A DNA stretch of 36,762 nucleotides. Origin: Phoronis ovalis (taxonomy: Eukaryota > Phoronida > Phoronidae). Both the position numbers and the translations under genes were made by a program. Under the pieces are notes generated by a model, which was given only the letters and a program-made list of their open reading frames with translations, was not told where the DNA came from and did not search any database. The stretch spans positions 1-36,762 of the forward strand of contig JAOXYB010015854.1 of assembly GCA_028565635.1 (NCBI GenBank). Reading direction: 5' to 3'. Below, piece by piece: positions 1-18,200 of this stretch. How positions within the stretch are numbered: position 1 is the first letter of the stretch; each line of letters begins with the position of its first letter.

Positions 1-48
1 TCATAGACAAAGAAGGCAACAAAACTGCTTTGAATTTTTTGACACACG
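1..48 (+). CDS. Possible 3' end of an exon of an upstream gene
   Basis: From base 3 one frame is open for 15 codons and reads IDKEGNKTALNFLTH. It then meets a strong donor (CACG|GTGAGT) at 48/49 and ends in phase 1. The D-x-x-G-N-x-TAL pattern is reminiscent of an ankyrin repeat, but the stretch is very short and cut by the window edge. I found no following exon between here and AIFM1. It could be chance, or a gene whose remaining exons lie outside the window. Confidence 0.22.
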
Positions 49-100
49 GTGAGTGTTTTTGAAAGACACCAACTTCTCCTGTATGTTGCATTTTCTGGGC

Positions 101-140
101 TATGACCCTACTATGCCGTAGGCAAGATAGTAGGGTCATA
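101..140. repeat. 14-bp-arm inverted repeat (hairpin)
   Basis: TATGACCCTACTAT (101-114) and its exact reverse complement (127-140) flank a 12-base loop, which contains a smaller GCC/GGC stem. A 13-base copy of the right arm recurs at 1077-1089, so this may be the end of a small dispersed element and not an isolated hairpin. Confidence 0.7.
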
Positions 141-559
141 AAGCTAGGACTAGTTGGCACCTGCTTTCCAGCAATGTTCCCAAGGATGGTTTCACTCTTA
201 AAAATCATATGTGCTTCTCCGGTTAGACTTATAGACGTGCAACCGATAATATGTCAGTTTTTACGAACTGTCTGTCGTAAGCTCATGGTTCCAATATAAA
301 AAAATGTGTTCTAGTGCATGAGATGAAAAAAATAGTTGAAAAACACATAATGGGTCATACTCATAGTCCCGATTTCGTGAATTCGTGCTATACCGCAGAC
401 AACTTCTGACGGGTGAGGCGTTTAGCCGAACATCAAGAAACTTACTGTAGCAAGTTACCTTGGAAATAACCAAATGTCCAAAAATATCCTTGTCGTGTGA
501 GTTCAAATTATATTCTGGATACTCTACAATTGTATGCCTATTATTGAAATCAAAGGGAA
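141..559. other. No gene seen
   Basis: AT-rich sequence upstream of AIFM1. The short open frames here have no splice-site or protein support. It may belong to a promoter or to repeat sequence, but no specific site is recognisable. Confidence 0.5.
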
Positions 560-842
560 CCAGTCACTTGGACCCCTGGGGAATTTGTTTTTTATCAATA
601 ATTTTGAGGAAGTTTGTGAGTTTTACATATGTTTATACTGGTTGATGGTATAAAGTTCCATGATGGTAAATTAAAAAATTAAAAGCTGAATTTTAATTCT
701 CACACCTGCATTGATGGTTGTTCATGCCTCTGAAATGTTATATTGCATAATGGATTGCTAAGCCAAGGTGACCCACCAGAGTTAACAAATAAATCTCAAA
801 AGCTGTGGTCCAAGTGACTTGGCCAGGGGTCCAAGTGACTGG
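560..842. mobile_element. Small element with 20-bp inverted ends
   Basis: A 20-base sequence, CCAGTCACTTGGACCCCTGG, at 560-579 is matched by its exact reverse complement at 823-842. The interior is AT-rich and has no coding potential. Just inside the right end, the 13 bases at 807-819 repeat those at 828-840, a partial duplication of the end. Size (283 bp) and structure fit a MITE-like non-autonomous transposon. No clear target-site duplication is visible, so the class is unknown. Confidence 0.5.
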
Positions 843-1043
843 AATTCGAAATCAACTTTGACTACACCAAAAGTCATTTGGAACTCCTATGCTAAAATTC
901 CTAACAGCAGACTCTCTTGATGAATTGTTTATTCCACCATGACTTTCGTTCACACATGGGTAAAAGGTGCCGACTGCGTGTGGGTCACTTTCCATGTAAA
1001 TTACTACAAAAGAATCTAGGACTGAATGGACCATAACCGGGCC

Positions 1044-7464
<6,421 letters not shown>

Positions 7465-7871
7465 CAGCTAGTTGAGATATAGCGATCTGAAAACAAAATT
7501 AAGCTGTGGACTTTAAACACCAAACTTTATGGTGTAGATTGTGGACACTAATAACTGGAGGAAATCTAACAAGCTCTGATGCATACATGTTGATGTATCT
7601 CGGCTGTAATAATCTGCTACAGTAACACCTACAACTGTTTGAAAGTTATGTAAATAATCATGTTTGTTTAGAATGTGGAATCAACTAACCACGCCAGTCT
7701 CTTGAAATTCTTAATTTGTGTAATAATGTAGCAATGTTGTTAGGTTTGTCCAATGTGGGGTACTTCTTATAACATTTAGAGATTGGTTCTTTTGTCTTGG
7801 GAAATAGTTTGTTTTGCATTCAAAGTTTATCATGAATAGCAATTGTTAATTATATATAGAAAACTGGAATT

Positions 7872-7877
7872 AATAAA
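7872..7877 (+). terminator. AATAAA poly(A) signal, AIFM1
   Basis: First clear + strand AATAAA after the AIFM1 stop, 408 bases downstream, in an AT-rich stretch. Likely the 3' end signal. Confidence 0.5.
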
Positions 7878-8129
7878 TTAAAACATGACATATTACAAGC
7901 TGCACTTATGCATCATATATTAAACACTGCTATCATAAAACAAAATATTAATGTCAAATAGTTAATATTTTTAATTTAACATTACACATTTATACAGTCA
8001 TACAAATAAATACATCAACAACTTAAATTTACAAACAGTAATGTTACTTGTCATGTAAATGCAACAACTTCATTCAGCAATGCACACTTATTCCTGACAA
8101 CATCTTGCCTGTAACTTCTAACAAACTGA

Positions 8130-8270
8130 TAATACACAGCAGATAAAAGTATTATACAAAAAGTTAGAATTATACACAATACTATGGATTAGTTATCTGG
8201 TAATACACAGCAGATAACAGTATAATTATACAAAAAGTTAGGATTATACACAATACTATGGATTAGTTAC
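8130..8270. repeat. About 70-bp tandem duplication
   Basis: Two copies starting at 8130 and 8202, TAATACACAGCAGATAA..., with a few substitutions and a 3-base length difference. It lies between the two genes' 3' ends. Confidence 0.85.
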
Positions 8271-8570
8271 CCGTCGGTGTAGGATCAGACAAGCTAGAGC
8301 AGATGATATACATTAATAATATGTAAATTAACATTTTCTGGTATGATATTTGTGGCAGTGTAATATTCATTATACAGAAGTAAAAATCATAAGAGCAGTA
8401 TTTACAACAATAGTACAGGTATGAAAACACTACACTGTAAATAGAATCTACACTTGCAAGCCATTAGTGACAACATTAACCTCTTCAAAGTTGTATCAGT
8501 AAGGAATCTTATCTAAGCTACACACAAGCTTGTATGTAATAATTCATTTTTAAACCCGATTCAATAAATA

Positions 8571-8576
8571 TTTATT
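8571..8576 (-). terminator. AATAAA poly(A) signal, HERC2
   Basis: TTTATT on the + strand, i.e. AATAAA in HERC2 sense, about 136 bases beyond its stop codon. Likely cleavage signal for a short 3' UTR. Confidence 0.5.
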
Positions 8577-8711
8577 TTATACATCATGTTTGAGCATAGT
8601 TTCATCTCAATACATTTCAGCAACTATTACCTCTACAGCTTGAGCCTGATAAAACATGTAAACTGTGAATATCACAGAACATTCCTTTTCGTAATCTTCA
8701 CGGTAACAGTT

Positions 8712-11700
8712 TTAATTATCAATTAGTATAGTATTCCAAGAGTTATCCTCATCACTAGGTATATCAATATCTGAGCTCGAGTCGCTTGACAACGTTGCTC
8801 CATCAGCCTCACTCTGGCTGTCTTCGCTTGTATCCTCTTCAATCGGCTCACCACTTAATGCAATGCGAGCATAATCATCAGTGTCAATGGATTTACAGAA
8901 ATAAATGGCATATTTGAGTTTTTCTCTCAATACAAATTTACACGAGTATCTTGGCATTTTTAGTAGGAAGAAGCATGTATAACTCTCTGGCAAGAAGTGA
9001 TCAGGCGGATTGTATTTGTCTAGAACCTGAAAAAAAAGTAGTTGTGGCATACAATGTAACAAGATAATATTGAGAAGTAATTGTCTTTTAATGACTGACA
9101 ATTTTAAACTGTTTAACACTATGAAATCTTTTTTAATCTCTCATAGCTAGGTATTTATTTACAAGTAAGTGAAACTTTACATGTTATCTTATGCTCAAAC
9201 GTCTTTTTAGCTTCCCAAAAATAAGAATTCCTGCTCATATAATTTTTTTTCTGCCAGCCCAAAGTGGAATCAAAAAGGCAGTTTGTTCAGAACTATTCAG
9301 ACACAATGAGACCTGAAGGATGTTGGAAATTTCCAGTAACGTTTTCGTTTCACATAAAACGTGACAGACAAAGATATCAGCTTACTTGAAGTACAAAATC
9401 TCTTCCTCTGAAATCTGCAATGGTCCTTGGCAGTCTTGTTCGTCCCCACACAAATCTCAAGAAAAGCGACCGTTCATTGTTTGTAAAATCCTCCATAACT
9501 TCCCAGAACCACTGTACCAAAGCGGCACTAGCATCAACTCCCTTGTATGTGGCAACTGATTTCAACAGGTTTAGTGGAATGTCTGGACTACCACAGACCT
9601 GTAACAAAATTGATAAATTGTGAAGTACATGACTTAAACTACGAGAGCACAATTAATCATATAAAATTTTGGATTTGAGAGGTAGACTATATATGTTTCA
9701 ACCTTTACTGAGAAAATGATACATTTGGATTTAAAATTTGACCTAAAGCAGTCCGTAAAATGCACTAAAAGTTTTAAAACAGGATTCTGAATCTGTCCAA
9801 TATTACAACGACAGGTTTCATTTCTCACAGGAATAATGCAAGTCAGAACATAAATTTTAAAACAAAGAAAACAGTTAAAAAAAACTACCACAATTCATCT
9901 AACCTGACCACTTCAACAAATTTTTGGTCCCTATTGTTAGGCAATTACCAAATAATTTTATGAAAATAACTTTAAATTTGAATCACCATGCGAAGAAAAT
10001 ACAATGCAAGTATGACTTACCATTGTTTCTAATTCGTAACCGGTAAAGAGTGACAAAAGTGGTACAGGTATAACACGAGACATGCCCTCCCTCAGCCATT
10101 TTACGTGCTCGTCAAATTCGTGCAACCTGCAAGGAGTAAATTACATGTAACTACATGCAGAGTCAAGTGATGTTGCTGTTTTCTCAACTTGTCGTTACAA
10201 AAAAGAAAGACATTATGTAATATGTTCAATAATTTTTGAGAACACGCTTTAATACATGGATGCATACATGGATTAATATTTAATATTGCAGATGGGAAAG
10301 ATACTATACGGAAGAGAAAAAAGTAGCAAAATACACACATTATTAAACAATGCACTACCTTTAAATGGCAAGTCAGATGATAACTCAATATTTCCATATT
10401 CATTACAAATGATTTCAAATCCAATACTGGACACCAGACTATTCTAAAATTTACAGAGAGTATCCACCTGTCTACTTGGCTAACATCTTTCTGACAGTGA
10501 CACATTACCCACCTGAAGTTAAGTGCTAAGCGAATGTATTCACTCCTGTTTTCTGCAGTAATTTTGGCATATTTTGAACTTAAATGAACTTCGTGTCCTG
10601 CAGCACTGGGAGAACTAAAAGGCATATCTGCGGTAAGTAAGGCTTCTTCAGACATTTCTTTTATATACATAAGACCTAAAATGAAGGCAAACAATTGATG
10701 GACAATTCTCTAACATATGTAAGAACATTGATGCAGCACAATATTTGCAGGACAAGAATAAGCAATGAGAACAACTAATTAGAAATTGTCTATTTCAGTG
10801 ATGCCACCTGGTGGCAATTACTAACTTTCAAGTTGAATACACGAAACTGAGTATATAGTGAACTCATATATATACTCATATATACTCATATAGTGAACAA
10901 ATCTAACAATGATGTGTTTCAGTTTTGATTAAGATAATCCACTGTAGAATTACATACCAGATAGCTCTACGCTAAAGCAGACATGACTATATACCAGACA
11001 CATACAGGAGATATTAGTGACAGATAGTTAAAGTGATAGACTATCTGCATTTTGATTTATTACAAAAGCTAACAAATCTGATTGTGATAATGCCAGCTGC
11101 ACCTACATGTACTTCTATACTGGCATAATGATGCCAAGAATTACACAATTTTCCACTTTCATAAGAATAATATACCTGGAACATAAGTCTTGTCCACTTC
11201 TGTGATATCAGCTACCGTCAAAGACATCCCGGCAAACTGCTTCCAGACAGGCTCTGCGAGGTTCAAACTGAGTGGGCTGCCAGTACGAATAGCAATACCC
11301 ATTAAAATGCCTAGAAAAATTCAAGTTATATTCATTTTTACTTAATCATTAACTACATTTATTAAATGCATTACTGCATGAGTATGAAGGCATTATTCTT
11401 TAAATCAATTCACATGATCAGAAACATCCATGTCAGTCTGTGCTTTAAAACTAATCTAAGCAACAGCCACAGATCTGGTAAACTTCAACACAGCAACAGT
11501 GTACAAAATGACAGTACAGTATCAACCTGAAATTGCTCACAATACAAACCAGTTGTTACCACATTATTACCATGATTTCTTTAGTTACCTAGAAACTTAA
11601 ACATGTTCTGGTGAGTGGGTAGCTTGCATGTTGGATTAAGTATAAAACAATCCCTATTTGCACCAGATTCATCTCTTCCATTAGGCGTTACGACGAGAAT

Positions 11701-12222
11701 AGGTGTTGAGCCATTTTGTAGTTCATCACACATCTCTGCAATCGATTCACTGTAGCCACCGCCACAGTCATCCACAGATTCACCTAAAACAAGTTGTATT
11801 AAATTAAATTATTATTGTTATAATTTTTAATTCAGTGATTAAACTAAATAAAGGAAATTAAAACATAAATAGATGAGGTTGGCAAAGTAAAGACATGAAT
11901 TCAAATTAATATTCAAAATTTGTATATTCATTTCTTCATTAATTGTTATTAAGTTATTATCAAAACTAACTTTTTGTTACTTTTTTACTATCCTGTTTTT
12001 CTATTACATGTTTTTTTAATTAAAACTAAATTTATATTTTAAACTGTTAAAAATTTAATAACAGCCCAAAATAAACTTACCAATAAACTTAACTTTCCAA
12101 ACCCTATGAGGTAACATCAAGCTGTCAGAGGTAAATACTCCCAACTTTTGACATATTTGTCCAAATACTGATTTACTTCCATCCGGACCAGCTAAGCCAC
12201 CTTTACTACGAGATCGTTTAAC
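8712..12222 (-). CDS. HERC2: HERC2 HECT domain and acidic tail (7 exons)
   Basis: Exons 12081-12222, 11589-11783, 11176-11310, 10513-10675, 10021-10126, 9386-9598 and 8712-9026. Reads [14 protein letters not shown], then [75 protein letters not shown] and [20 protein letters not shown]. The Cys in YTCFF is the HECT catalytic residue, encoded at 8973-8975. After the domain comes an acidic, Ser-rich tail ([14 protein letters not shown]...SDEDNSW), similar in character to the human tail. The stop is TAA at 8714-8712. Introns 9599-10020, 10127-10512 and 10676-11175 are AT-rich with nothing recognisable. Confidence 0.96.
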
Positions 12223-15200
12223 CTAAAATACCAGAAAATATTTCAACGCAAAGTGACATGTTATTTTTCACATCCCGACTAATTGACAAAGGTAAAGCAA
12301 ACCTCACTTTCAAAGACGGTCATGGATTTGACTACTTATACATTTATTATTTTCTGCCGGTTATTTAGCATGCACTCAGTCTGAAAGTTTGCAAAGTAAA
12401 AGCTTGCCTGAATTCTGTTTAGTTCAATTACAGGGCCATGTTGTCTGTCACGAATCATTGTTGCTTGGACAACTTTCCTGAAAGCAGCTTCTTTGGCTGA
12501 TGAGACCAAGACTCCTCGCAAAGCGTCAGGGCCCATCACATTGCCTGTAACTAGGTTTTTATCATTAGACTGGTCTTCTTGTAAGTCGAACATTGGAATC
12601 GATGGGCAAAACATATCCGAGAAATGGTGTAGTAACACTAGCCTATGAAACACAGAGAAAATGTTAAAGATATATAATAAAAATGTATAAAAAAGACTCT
12701 ATTGTATTTCTTCCTTAAACAAGTTTTCACTTACTAGTAATATTCTCGGCTGATTTTCTAAAAAAATACATGATCATGCGGACATATGTCACATCTGGTG
12801 ACATTTGAGATAGCTATTATGTAAATAAATCTACCATTGATTATATCGGAATTTTATAAAGGAGGTCAAAAAGTGGTCTTTCAAATTGTAAAATGGGAAG
12901 AAATCATGTTTGAGTACTGAGGTAGACAGATTATTGGTTGAACAATACACTTTTCATAGTAATTCTGGTCAAACCTGTTGCGAAGAACTGGTATTGCTAT
13001 CCCCTGCAAGTGATTATATTCCATGGGAACTTCAACTGGTAATTTTCCAGCATTCACCGGCTTATTCGTTGACCAAGCCAAACTATGCGCTGAGCCACAT
13101 GCAACATGGTTAATCTTTTTACTCTGTAATGCTGCTACTAGTTTTGGTTTCTGAATGGCATTTGTTGTACCATCACCAAGCTGGCCTTCATCATTATCTC
13201 CCCATGTGTACACTTCTCCTACAAATTGGACGAAGGAGATAAATAGGATTAACACCACCAATAAAGAAGCCCACAATTTCAGTAAAGCCCATACAAAAAT
13301 AAGTTCTATTACTATCAATATACAAATACTCCAGTGAAAATTACATGTTTTGCCCAGAATGTAGGTCATAATACCCCGGGCACTGTATTACCTTCTGGTT
13401 AAGTTTTCAATACTTAGTCAATAATTTCACAATATTGACAAAAATTGGACGTAAGCCATGTAAACCCTTTTTAAACAAATAAAATATAATAGAATAACAG
13501 CAATAAACTATGCAATGCTATTTACCTATATCTGTGCAGGCAACACAGTGTAATGATCCACATGCTATCTGAATGACGTTCTTGCCTTTAACACAGTTTA
13601 CAAGTTGAGGTTTCCTCACATGATCATCCGTTCCATGCCCTAGTCGGTGGTAATCTCCTTTTCCCCTAAAACATGTCAATGTTACAAATACTATTTACGT
13701 CCACATAATAAATTGCTTATTACACCAGATGCAGACACATAATGAAGCTATCTTGCTGGTTGGACATTAAGTCAAATAACCAATTTTATTAAATCACCTA
13801 CTAGATTTTAAGCTGCCTTACCATGTATAAACTTGTCCTGACTTTGTTAGTGCCACTGAGAATTGTGATCCACACTCTACTTTAGAAACGCCCATGCCAG
13901 ATAAGAAGTCAATCTTCAACGGCATCTTACAGCCATCGCTTCCCCCACGACCTAGTTTTAGAAAATTACAATTAAGGTATACAAATAGGATTTGCCCTCA
14001 TTAATTTCATTAACCCAGATTTTTGTGATTTTAGTAGCCTTACCTGAACCCACTGTAAGCAGGGTTATCATTGCAGGCTGAGGCTGCATTAGAAGAACTG
14101 GTAACATACTGAAATCTGATTATTTTCCTGCATATCGCTATTCTTAGGTTTCATTACCACCCACATCATTGATTAAAATACGTAATTCAACTTTACCTAC
14201 CTAATTTGCCATAATCCCCGTCTCCCCATGACCAAACATTGTCATCCTCAGTGATGCATAATGTTTGAGCATCCCCACTACCACAAGCCACATCAATAAC
14301 ACGAAATCCTCTCAAAGCCTCCACCTACAAAGCAAACTTTACGGTCATATTTGTGACAATTAATAAGAAAAAAATCCATTCTGTAACAAAAATTCCAAAT
14401 TAAGGCAATTTCTTCATTTTGAGAATATTCAATATAGTCAAATTTCAGTCAACTTTGGCGCAAAATAATCAGCCAACAATCATGGCCTTTGAAAAAATGT
14501 TGATACCATGAGGTCTGACAACATTTAGAAAAAATGTGGAAACTATGTTGAAACTATGTTGAAAGCTTTAACATTTCTTTCCACCATTGGCTTAATTTAA
14601 TTAAAGTACATTAGTTAGTTCTTAATTCCATGCAAAAATCTTTTAATGGAGGGTAACAGACCCTGAAGTAAATGAAAAATTTTAGTTTGCGGCTTTGTCT
14701 CTACCAAGATCATTCCATAAAATAGATGGATTTTTTGCACATACCAGTTTTGGACGTGATTGATCTTCACTGTCTCCATGGCCCAGCCTACCATATCTGC
14801 CTTTACCCCATGTGTATAGTTCACCACTTGTTGTTACGCATGCACTATGAGCACCCCCTGCAGCAACATCACAAATTTCTTTCCCGCGGAGAGACTCAAT
14901 GACACGTGGTCGGTCGCATGGGCTGTAAATAGATCATCACGAGTTACATTTTGAAGTGAGGCAGGTAAATGGAGGTAAATTGCATACATAAACTATTGCC
15001 TCGCCTATTATTTAACACATTGTATCCATAAAGCTTGTTTTTCAATAATATATCAAACTGGACCAATACTGTTGCATGGTTCTAATTTTAAAGGTCCATT
15101 TTATTATAGTACTTCATACCTTCTGCTACCATGACCTAATTTTCCATCTTCTGCTTCACCCCATGAATAAAGTTCACCTTCAGCAGACACAGCAAGACAA

Positions 15201-18200
15201 TGTTTACCACCAGAATTCACGGCAATTTTTTTAATAAATACATGTTGAATGGATTCTAGTAAAGTAGGTGTGGCGACAGAATCTGTACCACCAATTCCAA
15301 GTCTACCACCGGCACCATAGCCTGTAGCATAAACCTGCAAAAAGGACAGTCAGAAAAAACTATAATAAACAATGGTTACTTCGTTTTTTCTTTCTTAGCT
15401 ACATTACTTCACTGCATAATTACTACCCTGTCACTTCAAACAAACTTGCACTTTTAAAGTTTCCGTCACGGCAGTTTATTTTGTAGTTTTAGTGAGTTTC
15501 TTAGGAAAAAAAAAATTGAGATTGATTGATAGATACATTGCCAGACAAGCGCAATAGGATGAACATTTATTAGACCAATGGGATTCCAAAGAATTTGATA
15601 CATCACAAATTTTTAATACATTGATACAAAGGCGTGTCAAATAGTTGTATTCAAAATGTACTCAACAGGTATGTTGAATCCTACTCAACAATGTAGTGAC
15701 ATTTAGCATGGTACGTCTGGTTTTGAAATAAAATGTAATACTACACGAATGCCTCCCAAGAAAGATGCAAAGGGTTTAACAAACCTTTCCATCCCCAGTA
15801 ACTGCAAACAATGTCTGTTCACCGCCTACTAGTTGCACGGGACGTAAAGTAGCTAACGCTTCACAGGCCATGGGTAACTTGACCTTTGCTCCTTCAATTC
15901 CGCCTAGTTGACCTCTGTGGTTATGACCCCAACCATATATTTGTCCACTTCCACCCCATGATAATGTCCAGTCGTCAGGACGTCTACAAAACATAGCAAT
16001 AACATGAAACAATATTAACTTGATGTTGGAAAATTGCAACATGCATTTCAGAAAATAATTTAATATTGATTACAAAACAAACAAGGTTACGATGAAAATC
16101 ATCAAAACAAGCCGCCCGAATTCTACGTCAGGACTTAAGTGCTTGTGTAATGACAAATAGTAAAGTTCAAATAAATCCAAAATTATAATATTAAATCAAA
16201 ACAGAATGCTTCAGTAGAAGGAAAGTCCTTATAAATTTAACATTTATTGAAATACAAACCTCCTCATTAATATATGTTCAACCTAAAACTACCTTATCCA
16301 AAATAAGTGTTTTATTAATCTAATTAATATTTTATAACTATTGATACAATCTTCAAGTTTACCAAATCTCTATTTTCTATCACAATTATTATTAGTTCTA
16401 AAACTCAATATTGATATTTGTATATACATAAAAAAAAAAACCACAAAAAACACCATAGTAAAGCTGCCATCCCAATAGCTTTGCCATTAGTTAGGCAGCA
16501 AAAAGTTAAAGGTTTGGAGTTTGACATTTTTATTTTAATTATTGTATAAATAGCACTCTCACTTGGAATGACATGCAATTACTTGTAGGACAGTGCAATA
16601 TAAATACAATATTTACATGATTTACTGAGCAAGTAACAAACAAATGTGAGTACCTCCTAGTATTGCATTTTCCGTGGTATCCAGTGCTATGTGTTTAGTG
16701 CCAGTATTTCTTGACTGTATGAAAATACACCATTCTAAAGACACTCAAGTTAGAATATCCATTCTTAAATCTAACATACCTGTTTAACCAAAGCAACAAC
16801 TGTTCATCCTGCTCAAGTTTAAACAAATCATGATTCAAATGGTCTTCTGTTAACTCCTCATCGTCTGCAGCAATCTCTAAGATCTTCTTACGACACTCTT
16901 GAATGAAAGCTGTTGGGAGGGGATTGCGGTTTTCTACCGAGCCTGCTACACGAGCAGCCATACAATAGCGTCTAAACCATGCCCATTTATGAGATTCTAA
17001 GCAGCTAGCAAGAGAATCTAAACCAAGATCTGATGCCAGTGCTACTAACACCTGCAAATAATGAAATAAATAATTTAACAGAAGTAAGATTTAATATTAG
17101 CTATGTGTAATATTCACCAAGTTTATTCACAGAAATTAAGCTTATATTAGGTTTGTTTATCATTCCAGATACTCTAAAACAATATGTTACTTTTGATAAC
17201 TGCATTCAGTGTACCCAAATTACCAGCATCTAATAACTTACCATGAGCCCCACACTCGACAACATTAAAAATATCAGATTTACATACTTCCCAAGATATG
17301 CAGTACAAATGCATTCAATCAATAAGCTATGATATGAATATTTATAAGCAGCTTACAAAAAACACGCTTCTTCTTCATTAATTTTCTACTAATTATAATA
17401 AATAGTTTTACATGAATTAAAAGAGACTGAGGAACATAGCATTGAGCACAAAGCAGGTAAGAATGGTGACTAGGGCAAACCTTAAAGAATGGACTATGCA
17501 TTAAATGTTTGCCACTTCTGACAATCGGATCTTCATATTCATACTGCCTTTGTAGAGCCTCCGGTAAACCTTTTACTAGTGATGCCAGGGCTGTACCACT
17601 CATAGACTGCAAGGTAATACAAGGATATGATTACTAGACTTAACTGAATACCATTACTAGATAATGGCAGTCATGTGAAATGTTCATATACTGATTTACA
17701 AATACTACATACTGTAGTATAAATGCTGCTTCCACTGCTTCCACTATTTTCATAGGGACTGGGTCATATGTTACACATGATTGCTAAGTTATGGCTATCA
17801 CAGTGACCAATATAATCTTTCTGGATACTAAGTAACCAACCTCTTGACAGACAATTAACATTTTACACAATTAATGACACTTTTAACAAAACAAGTATTT
17901 GCAACAAGCATTTACAGTGCAAGTGAATGTGTGTGATTGTCCACTAGTTTTACGTACCGATGGAAAGAGTTTGGAATCAGCTTCAGATGTAGCTCCTACA
18001 CCCATAAGACTGTTCACATTTATGTTGGGTCCAAAGTGTGACATCATTAACTTTCTTAACTTCTGCAAAGCCCACATTCTTTGACTTGCTCCTGCAGACA
18101 CAAAACAATCTTATTATTACGTGTTCAAGAATTCAGTGATACAAGATCAATGATACAATGGTACAAGATCAATGATACAATATCAGTGATACAATGATAC

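Larger units (their letters stand above)
7465..8711. other. Shared 3' flank of AIFM1 and HERC2
   Basis: AT-rich sequence between two convergent stop codons, holding both 3' UTRs. No coding exon is seen. A tandem duplication lies at 8130-8270 and poly(A) signals face each other. Confidence 0.8.

Noticed and set aside
261-1034. - strand frames at 261-506 and 852-1034
   Set aside because: Short, in repeat-rich DNA, no recognisable domain and no splice partners.
16657-16717. A 61-base - strand segment between TTTTCATACAG and GGAG|GTACTC, inside the intron before propeller 3
   Set aside because: Splice-like edges, but 61 bases break the frame and bring an immediate TAG. It could be a poison exon, but nothing beyond the two motifs supports it.
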